Positions 53,055-58,213 of a DNA stretch of 58,213 bases are shown piece after piece (within the stretch, counting starts at the first letter, position 1; each line of letters begins with the position of its first letter). The position numbers were made by a program, and so were the translations under genes. Below the pieces are notes generated by a model, which was given only the letters and a program-made list of their open reading frames with translations, was not told the origin of the DNA and searched no databases. The stretch lies in assembly GCF_001435195.1 (NCBI RefSeq), contig NZ_AZFQ01000034.1, positions 146,860 to 205,072 on the forward strand, read 5' to 3'. Origin of the DNA: Liquorilactobacillus satsumensis DSM 16230 = JCM 12392 (GTDB lineage Bacteria > Bacillota > Bacilli > Lactobacillales > Lactobacillaceae).

Positions 53055-53140
53055 GCGCACTCCGAAGCGCAAAGCCTGCGCGCACTGACGTTAAAGAGCA
53101 AAATAGTCAGACTGCGACTAGCCATAACTTTGACTTAAGC
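53055..53140. repeat. Possible palindrome-family relic
   Basis: GAAGCGCACTCC at the left, a core ATAGTC-AGACTGC-GACTA, and TTTGACTTAAGC to the right resemble family pieces. It lies after the stop of the NmrA-like gene. Weakly supported. Confidence 0.35.
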
Positions 53141-53156
53141 AATTCACTTGGCTTGT

Positions 53157-54002
53157 TTAAAGTTCTTTTACAGCCTCTGCAAGCGGTGTAAGTGCATGCC
53201 CCAAAACTGTCGGAAGATCGTTTGTTTCTTCTGTCAATTCACCATCTCGAATTAAAGTCTGAATCATGATAATAACATCTGCAGCAGCGCCTAAGCCTTC
53301 TGCCTCAAGTGTTTTACGATATTCTGCATCTGAAAGGCTTTCAACTTCAAATTCTTTTTCACTAAATTGTTTAAGTTCACTGGCTAATTCACCAAATGAG
53401 CGTGAAGGTCCTGCAAATTCATAAATTTTTTTAGGTGCAACGCTCGTTAAAACCTTGACAGCCGCTTCAGCATATTCACGCTCAAGTGCCCAGCCAACTC
53501 TTCCATCTCCTGCGCTGAAACGAAATGGCTTGCCAGCAAGAGCTTCTTTAATCAACCCAGCTTGGTTTTCAAGATACCAATTATTGCGCAAAAATGCATA
53601 TTTAAGGCCGCTTTCTTCTAAGTAGTGTTCAGTTTTCTGATGATCGGCAGCTAAAGGACTATTTGCGGTCTCAGCATGCGGAAAACTAGTGTAGGCAATA
53701 AAGTCAATCTTCGCGGCCGTTGCGGCCTTGACAACATTCAAATGTTGCTTGTCGCGTGGATACTCATTTCCCGGAACAGAAGAAATAAACAAAAGACGCT
53801 CAATGCCTGCAAATGCAGTCCGCAAGCCTGCTGCATCCGTATAATCCGCCTGACGGACTTCGATTCCAGCCGGTAAAACCTTTTTGGCTTTTTCCAAGTT
53901 CCGTGCAAATGCAACCACTTGATCTTTGCCAACTATCTTTATCAAATCAGTTAGCGCTGTACGCCCAAACTTACCTGTTGCAGCTGTTACCCCATATTTC
54001 AT
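53157..54002 (-). CDS. NmrA-like NAD(P)-binding oxidoreductase
   Basis: 281 residues of the atypical short-chain dehydrogenase group. The N-terminal Rossmann motif is YGVTAATGKFGRTAL (about 3-17), basic residues follow the second strand (FARNLEKAKK), and LLFISSVPGNEYPRDKQH comes next. The central YTSFPHAE replaces the classic YxxxK catalytic pattern, as in NmrA and QOR2-type proteins. It may reduce quinones or act as a redox sensor. It is monocistronic in appearance, with ribosome site GGGAGG. Confidence 0.85.
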   Translation of the reverse strand: MKYGVTAATGKFGRTALTDLIKIVGKDQVVAFARNLEKAKKVLPAGIEVRQADYTDAAGLRTAFAGIERLLFISSVPGNEYPRDKQHLNVVKAATAAKIDFIAYTSFPHAETANSPLAADHQKTEHYLEESGLKYAFLRNNWYLENQAGLIKEALAGKPFRFSAGDGRVGWALEREYAEAAVKVLTSVAPKKIYEFAGPSRSFGELASELKQFSEKEFEVESLSDAEYRKTLEAEGLGAAADVIIMIQTLIRDGELTEETNDLPTVLGHALTPLAEAVKEL

Positions 54003-54101
54003 TTTCTGAAACCTCCCTAGTTAATAGTCAATTCATGTTATATTTAAAGTAACATTCAAGGTTAAAGAAGTCAAACGTTAACCCTTAGGACTAACTGTGC
54101 T

Positions 54102-54155
54102 AAAAAAAAGCACCTTCAAATCTCAGATTAGCAATCCAAGAGCTGTAAGGTACTC
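54102..54155 (-). terminator. Terminator of the yagU-symporter operon
   Basis: Minus strand AGTACCTT...AAGGTGCT (one G-U pair) with a loop of about 33 bases that holds a smaller hairpin, followed by TTTTTTTT. Confidence 0.7.
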
Positions 54156-54170
54156 AAATTATTATTGCAC

Positions 54171-55496
54171 TCATTTTACCGAACGTGTCCTGCTTTGAAT
54201 TGTCTCTTCACTATAAAAGCTCAGTACAATCATCATTAAGAGGTACAAACCTAATGGAATCCACACGTAATTAAGATTAATCATCTGTAAGGTTTGAGTA
54301 TTCTGTGCCTGGTTGGGCAAATATCCCGAAAGATGGAATAAGCCCCCCGTGATCAATCCGCCAATTCCCAGACCCAGATTGACGCCAAAGTCATCCGTTG
54401 CAGCCAGAATACCTTCTGCCTGGATTCCCAATGACATCCCATAGCGAATTGTATCGGCAATCATGATTGAAACAAGGCCCACGATAATTCCATGACCGAG
54501 CGAATTAACGAAAATTCCACCGAATAGGACTGGTAAGAGCTTACTATAGACACCTAGCGCCAAGATGATTTGACCACCTAGAGCAATCAGCATCCCCACA
54601 AACATTGTTTGTTTTTTATGCCAAAAAGTTGTCAACCGCATAATTAAAAGGACCCCGAACAATGAGGAAAACATAAACGCATTTGCTAATGGTACCAAGT
54701 CCTTGGCGTTCAGTGTGTATTTGAAGTAGTAGATGGTTGTCTGATTCTTAATAGCTGTCACTAACCAGAACAAAAAAATTACGATTGAAATCACGATCCA
54801 GGGATGATTGCGCTTTAACATTTGCGTTACTTCACGAATTGGTTGATGCGCAATCTCAGGCATCGTAAATCTTTCTCTAATATGAAAAAAAGTGTTTAAA
54901 ATCAGTATAAATGAAATGATCCCAAACAAAATAATCGTGAATAAAAAGCCCTGCTGCTTGTTACCATGACCGAAAAAGGCAACTAACGGCAAAGTAAACA
55001 CTCCCACAATAATCTGAACCGAGCTGCCGCAAAATTGCCGAATCACACCCAACAGTGTCAATTCACGTTCGTTCTGTGTCATTGTGGGGAGGACCGACGT
55101 AATCGGCGAATTAACAGCTGTATAAAAAAAGCCTAGCCCCAAATAAGTAATGTATGCCCAAATTAACTTCCCTTGTTCCGAAAAAGCAGGTGTCACAAAC
55201 GTTAAAATTGCAAAAACGACATAGGGCAATGCGAACCACAAGAAGAACGGACGACTCTTACCAAAGCGAGAATGTGTATGATCAATCATAAAGCCAATTA
55301 AAATACTTTCAAGCACATCAGCAACTCGCGCCACTATGAACAAGACTGCAACGTCTCCTGCGCTCAACCCATAAACATCTGTGTAAAAATAGAGCAGGTA
55401 GGTCGTCATTACCTGAAAAACCAGGTTATCTGCGGCATCGCTCATTCCATAGCTAAGTCGTTCGGTCCACTTCGTTTGCCATTCTTTATTTTCCAC
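54171..55496 (-). CDS. GPH-family (MFS) sugar:cation symporter
   Basis: 441 residues with about 12 membrane helices. The N-terminal pattern ERLSYGMSDAADNLVFQV and the loop IDHTHSRFGKSRPFFLW after helix 2 are typical of the glycoside-pentoside-hexuronide:cation symporters (MelB/XylP type). Substrate unknown. No C-terminal EIIA-like regulatory domain is present. It follows the YagU-like gene by 20 bp and is probably co-transcribed. No glycosidase is adjacent to hint at the sugar. Confidence 0.88.
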   Translation of the reverse strand: MENKEWQTKWTERLSYGMSDAADNLVFQVMTTYLLYFYTDVYGLSAGDVAVLFIVARVADVLESILIGFMIDHTHSRFGKSRPFFLWFALPYVVFAILTFVTPAFSEQGKLIWAYITYLGLGFFYTAVNSPITSVLPTMTQNERELTLLGVIRQFCGSSVQIIVGVFTLPLVAFFGHGNKQQGFLFTIILFGIISFILILNTFFHIRERFTMPEIAHQPIREVTQMLKRNHPWIVISIVIFLFWLVTAIKNQTTIYYFKYTLNAKDLVPLANAFMFSSLFGVLLIMRLTTFWHKKQTMFVGMLIALGGQIILALGVYSKLLPVLFGGIFVNSLGHGIIVGLVSIMIADTIRYGMSLGIQAEGILAATDDFGVNLGLGIGGLITGGLFHLSGYLPNQAQNTQTLQMINLNYVWIPLGLYLLMMIVLSFYSEETIQSRTRSVK

Positions 55497-55516
55497 CGCA
55501 GCAACCTTCTTTATGA

Positions 55517-56017
55517 TTATTTTTGACTTTCTTCGTTCTTTAATTCCTCAATTACAACATGGTTGACCCACATCCAAGCCATATGTCCCAAAGCCTCTGA
55601 AACATGCTCTTCGAGAGGTTGTTCTTTGGCAGCAGGTACTGTCCCCATTTTAGGCATTAGTGCAACGTGTGTAACAGCCCAAACACCTGCGCCAAACAAC
55701 GTTCCATGCCCGGTTTTAATAATCGGTAAATAGTGTCCGGCTACACTGTAAAACATCCCAAAAGTAGCAGAAAAACCGAAGTGAATTATAAAACTAGCCC
55801 ATGGCATCTCATGTCCGGAATAGGTATAAGTTGCATGTGTTACTTTGTGCGGAATACCCAATTGCTGCATAAATTTTTGCGGTGGGTTGGTCAGCTCTCT
55901 TTCAGGAGTACGCGGAGGTAACAGTACCTCCCACCCTAATTTAACAAAGCCTGAAACAATTCCGGCTACTCCACCGATCACAAGTGCATCTTTGACATTA
56001 AAACGTTCTTTTTTCAT
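55517..56017 (-). CDS. YagU-family membrane protein
   Basis: 166 residues from the ATG at 56017, fixed by AAAGGAG; an upstream frame to 56044 has no site. It has an N-terminal helix DALVIGGVAGIVSGFVKLGWE, the PPRTPERELTNPP segment, a His-rich middle (HATYTYSGHEMPWASFIIHFG), and ALGHMAWMWVNHVVIEEL at the end. This is the DUF1440/YagU pattern. E. coli YagU is linked to acid resistance. Role here unknown. Confidence 0.85.
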   Translation of the reverse strand: MKKERFNVKDALVIGGVAGIVSGFVKLGWEVLLPPRTPERELTNPPQKFMQQLGIPHKVTHATYTYSGHEMPWASFIIHFGFSATFGMFYSVAGHYLPIIKTGHGTLFGAGVWAVTHVALMPKMGTVPAAKEQPLEEHVSEALGHMAWMWVNHVVIEELKNEESQK

Positions 56018-56098
56018 GACTTTCTCCTTTCCCTGATAACGCAATTAGTCTAGCCTAATTATTCCAAAAGCGCCAGTAAATAGTTTTCATTTTGTAAG

Positions 56099-56713
56099 TT
56101 AATCTTTTTCATTTAAAATCTGCCGAACTCTTTTTTTCAAGGTCGGCACTACCTTTTCTTCAAACCATGGATTGCGCTTTAGCCAGCCCCCGTTCAAGGG
56201 AGAAGGATGAACTAGCGGAAAATACTTAGGCAAATAGTTTTGATAGTTATGCACTACCTCGGTCAAGGCAACCGTTTTTGGCAATTCAAGATACTCATGC
56301 TGCGCATAACTGCCAATCAGTAAGCTCAGTTGAATGTTAGGCATCAATTTTAAAAGTTGCGGGTGCCATTTAGCTGCAAAACCTCTGCGCGGGGGCAAAT
56401 CACCGTGCTTGCCTTTCCCTGGATAATAAAAATCTGCCGGAAGAATTGCAATGCTTGTACTGTCATAAAATTCTGCAGTTGTAACTCCCATCCACTTACG
56501 CAGCCTCACCCCACTTTGATCATTCCAACACCGTTTTGTAGCTTGTGCTTTTTTACCTGGTGCCTGCCCAATCAGCAGAATTTTGGCCGTTGCTGCTGCA
56601 GCATAAAGCGGCTCAATTTTCTGTGCAGTATAAACTGCATTTGCAGGATCATTTTTAATAGCATTAAAGATTTGACTTAGCTTTTGCTCTAATATGCTTT
56701 GCTCTGTCATCAT
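56099..56713 (-). CDS. Uracil-DNA glycosylase superfamily protein
   Basis: 204 residues. The N-terminal motif LLIGQAPGKKAQ corresponds to the GEAPG water-activating motif of family 4-like enzymes. It is followed by SGVRLRKWMG, and the C-terminal FPLVHPSPLNGGW contains the HPSP leucine-loop motif. These residues support base-excision activity on uracil or a related base. There is no Fe-S cysteine cluster, which separates it from true family 4. Single gene. Confidence 0.82.
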   Translation of the reverse strand: MMTEQSILEQKLSQIFNAIKNDPANAVYTAQKIEPLYAAAATAKILLIGQAPGKKAQATKRCWNDQSGVRLRKWMGVTTAEFYDSTSIAILPADFYYPGKGKHGDLPPRRGFAAKWHPQLLKLMPNIQLSLLIGSYAQHEYLELPKTVALTEVVHNYQNYLPKYFPLVHPSPLNGGWLKRNPWFEEKVVPTLKKRVRQILNEKD

Positions 56714-56763
56714 TGCTCAGCTTCCCTCATTCAATGAATTATCTCTATATTCCTAGCAGCCTC

Positions 56764-57693
56764 TTAAAATTTTCGCAGACTTGAAAGTAATAAATTTACA
56801 AAAGCCGCGCGCTTAACTTTTGTCAATACACCAACATTTTGTGGTTTATGTAACAGGTCCCAACGATCAACAACTGTTTGGCCGCGGGTAAACTCTCCTT
56901 TGGTCTCCACCTCAACATGGTATTGCTTTTTTTCAAAATATTCTGGGTGCAGCAGCCATGCAACTGTGCACGGATCGTGCAGCGGGATTCCCTTAAACCC
57001 CCACTTTTCTTGTGCATAAAAAGTGCCATAAAAAGCAAGCTGTCCGGCCACACTCCGAGCAACAGCATTCTTAATTTTGCTGATTTCAGCAATTTCTTCT
57101 GGATAAATTTGTGCTTGATAAGTAACGTCTAAGCCAGCCATTATCAGTGGGATTCCCGCTTCAAAAACAATTTTGGCTGCTTCAGGATCGACAGCAATAT
57201 TAAACTCTGTTGTCGGAGTAAAATTGCCATAATCCATTGCTCCTCCCATGCAGACAAGCTGCTTGATTTTTCCTTTTAAATACGGATAAATTTGTAAAAA
57301 TAGCGCAATATTTGTCATCGGGCCCGTTACCACCAAAGTAACGGGCTCTGGTTGGCGTTCCAGTATCTGTGCCATCAACTCCACCGCCGGCATCTGTTGC
57401 GGCGCAAAGTTAGGTTCAGGCAAAATGGCTCCATCCAACCCGGTTTTCCCATGAACTTGCGGAGCAATCATCAATTCTTGCAAAAGCGGTTTTTGATTGC
57501 CAGAAGCAACTGGAACATCGCTTTTATGCAACAAGGTCAAAACTCGCATGGCATTATTCAAAGTTTTATCTGGAGTCTGATTTCCTGCTGAAGTCGTAAC
57601 TGCGAGTAATTCCAGTTCAGGTGCTGCCGCTGCCATTATTAACGCAATTGTATCGTCTTGTCCTGGATCACAATCCATTATTATTTTTTCCAA
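56764..57693 (-). CDS. Inosine-uridine-preferring nucleoside hydrolase
   Basis: 309 residues from a TTG start at 57693, 8 bases after GGGGG; GTG at 57696 and ATG at 57714 are alternatives. The N-terminal Ca2+ site is DCDPGQDDTIAL, VTGPMTNIALFL is in the middle, and the C-terminal HDPCTVAWLL contributes the active-site His/Asp. It hydrolyses ribonucleosides to base and ribose for salvage. It ends the listed genes on this side. The palindrome array begins about 60 bp upstream of its start. Confidence 0.92.
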   Translation of the reverse strand: MEKIIMDCDPGQDDTIALIMAAAAPELELLAVTTSAGNQTPDKTLNNAMRVLTLLHKSDVPVASGNQKPLLQELMIAPQVHGKTGLDGAILPEPNFAPQQMPAVELMAQILERQPEPVTLVVTGPMTNIALFLQIYPYLKGKIKQLVCMGGAMDYGNFTPTTEFNIAVDPEAAKIVFEAGIPLIMAGLDVTYQAQIYPEEIAEISKIKNAVARSVAGQLAFYGTFYAQEKWGFKGIPLHDPCTVAWLLHPEYFEKKQYHVEVETKGEFTRGQTVVDRWDLLHKPQNVGVLTKVKRAAFVNLLLSSLRKF

Positions 57694-57754
57694 CACTTTT
57701 TCCCCCTTAAGCATAACTTGCGAATTTTATTTTAACATATACGGCTAAAAAGAA

Positions 57755-57866
57755 GTGCTGACAAGCAGCGTCCAGCCTTCAGAAGCTAAGTATTGAATTA
57801 CAAAGTAACCGGAGTTTGGTTACGCGTAATTCAAGCTTAGATTTGGAAGGTTGCTGCTAGAAGCAC
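57755..57866. repeat. Palindrome unit B1
   Basis: 112 bp from GTGC to GCAC. AGCAGC/GCTGCT, CCTTC/GGAAGG, CTAAG/CTTAG, TTGAATTAC/GTAATTCAA and GTAACC/GGTTAC pair around loop GGAGTTT. It is followed by spacer GTTAAAAAGAA. Confidence 0.9.
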
Positions 57867-57877
57867 GTTAAAAAGAA

Positions 57878-57987
57878 GTGCTGACAGGTGCTGGGAGGCT
57901 GTGAGCTCTAACACCAAATTACAAAATAGCCGGGGTTTGGCTATGCGTAATTTGTGGTTAGGCGCAACAGACTGGTACCTGAGGCAC
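57878..57987. repeat. Palindrome unit B2
   Basis: 110 bp from GTGC to GCAC. CAGGT/ACCTG, CTAACCAC-type outer stem, AAATTAC/GTAATTT and ATAGCC/GGCTAT pair around loop GGGGTTT. Arms differ from B1 but remain complementary. It is followed by spacer GTTAAAAGAA. Confidence 0.88.
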
Positions 57988-57997
57988 GTTAAAAGAA

Positions 57998-58109
57998 GTG
58001 CTGACAAGCAGTGTCCAGCCTTCAGAAGCTAAGTATTGAATTACAAAGTAACCGGAGTTTGGTTACGCGTAATTCAAGCTTAGATTTGGAAGGTTGCTGC
58101 TGGAAGCAC
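57998..58109. repeat. Palindrome unit B3, near-identical to B1
   Basis: 112 bp differing from B1 at two positions only. AGCAGC to AGCAGT turns a C-G pair into a U-G pair, and the stem is kept. It is followed by spacer GTTAAAAAGAA. Confidence 0.9.
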
Positions 58110-58120
58110 GTTAAAAAGAA

Positions 58121-58160
58121 GTGCTGACAGTTGCTGGGAGGCTGTGAAATACCCCCAAAA
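58121..58160. repeat. Truncated palindrome unit B4
   Basis: GTGCTGACAGTTGCTGGGAG then GCTGTGA matches the start of B2 and then breaks off close to the IS-like end at 58164. The array therefore alternates B1-B2-B3-B4, a two-unit higher-order repeat. Confidence 0.75.
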
Positions 58161-58163
58161 ATT

Positions 58164-58213
58164 AAAGAGAGTGTGACATAAGTCGGGAAAATTTGAGTGC
58201 TAACTCGAAATTA
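58164..58213. mobile_element. Left end of a second IS-like/palindrome element, cut by the window edge
   Basis: The 47-48 bases from AGAGAGTGTGACATAAGT to GAAATTA are identical to 7859-7907, that is the terminal inverted repeat plus the left arm of the 110-bp palindrome. It appears inserted into palindrome unit B4. Confidence 0.8.

Larger units (their letters stand above)
57694..58213. other. Gene-free right end of the window
   Basis: 520 bp with no coding region. It is filled by the palindrome array (57755-58160) and the left end of a repeated IS-like element (58164-58213). Confidence 0.8.

Noticed and set aside
57755-58160. CRISPR array
   Set aside because: Units are about 110-bp palindromes with 10-11 bp constant spacers, not short repeats with unique 30-40 bp spacers, and no cas genes are present.

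Overview
The window looks like one chromosomal segment of a motile, low-to-mid GC lactobacillus. A Liquorilactobacillus or Ligilactobacillus relative is an inference from gene content, not from a marker gene. It carries a complete Gram-positive flagellar and chemotaxis locus. The chemotaxis set is Bacillus-like (CheC, CheD, FliY). Strong GGAGG ribosome sites precede most genes, often in overlapping or nearly touching gene pairs.

Layout from right to left, following transcription. At 48.0-48.5 kb a divergent control region separates motAB (plus strand) from a long minus-strand operon: flgB-flgC-fliE-fliF-fliG-fliH-fliI-fliJ-fliK-flgD-(TIGR02530-like)-flgE-flbD-fliL-fliO-fliP-fliQ-fliR-flhB-flhA-fliA-flgF-flgG-ftsE-like (48.0-29.2 kb). 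A SigD-type promoter then heads mcp-cheW-cheD-cheB-cheR-cheA-cheC-cheY-cheW-fliM-fliY (29.2-19.3 kb). A terminator overlapping another SigD-type promoter leads into flgM-flgN-flgK-flgL (19.2-16.1 kb). A solitary receptor gene follows (15.5-13.4 kb). A folate operon (folB-folKE-folC-folP-nudix, 13.2-8.7 kb) comes next, controlled by what looks like a ZTP riboswitch. Then come an IS3 orfA-type element and a plus-strand arsR-gst pair. The late flagellar genes follow: flagellin, flaG, fliD, fliT-like, fliS and a glycosyltransferase (6.5-0.5 kb). Right of motAB lie another receptor gene, an NmrA-like reductase, a GPH-type sugar symporter with a YagU-like protein, a uracil-DNA-glycosylase-like protein and a nucleoside hydrolase.

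Regulation can be read as a two-tier cascade. A SigA promoter drives the early flgB operon, which encodes SigD (fliA). SigD-type promoters (TAAA or a near match, 14-16 bp, CCGATAWW/CCGATTWA) precede flagellin, three receptor genes (one heading the che operon), flgM and motAB. FlgM is the expected anti-sigma brake. fliM and fliY lie downstream of a late promoter with no visible terminator before it, so read-through from the early operon is probably needed to build the switch.

The least explained content is a family of roughly 110-bp imperfect palindromes (GTGC...GCAC or GTGTGAC...GAACAC ends) in the intergenic regions. They form tandem arrays at both ends of the window (1-200 and 57755-58160). 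They occur singly or as degraded copies near 6.65, 7.87, 13.37, 15.77, 50.05, 50.55 and 53.05 kb. The arms differ between copies but stay complementary. One copy is joined to the orfA-only IS3-like element and shares its 20-bp terminal inverted repeat, and the same end reappears at 58164. Other points of interest are the FtsE-like ATPase ending the flagellar operon, the ZTP switch on folate genes, a divergent dihydropteroate synthase, paired ArsR operators around a GST gene with Ser10 in place of the catalytic Cys, and two Cache receptors that differ at key ligand residues.
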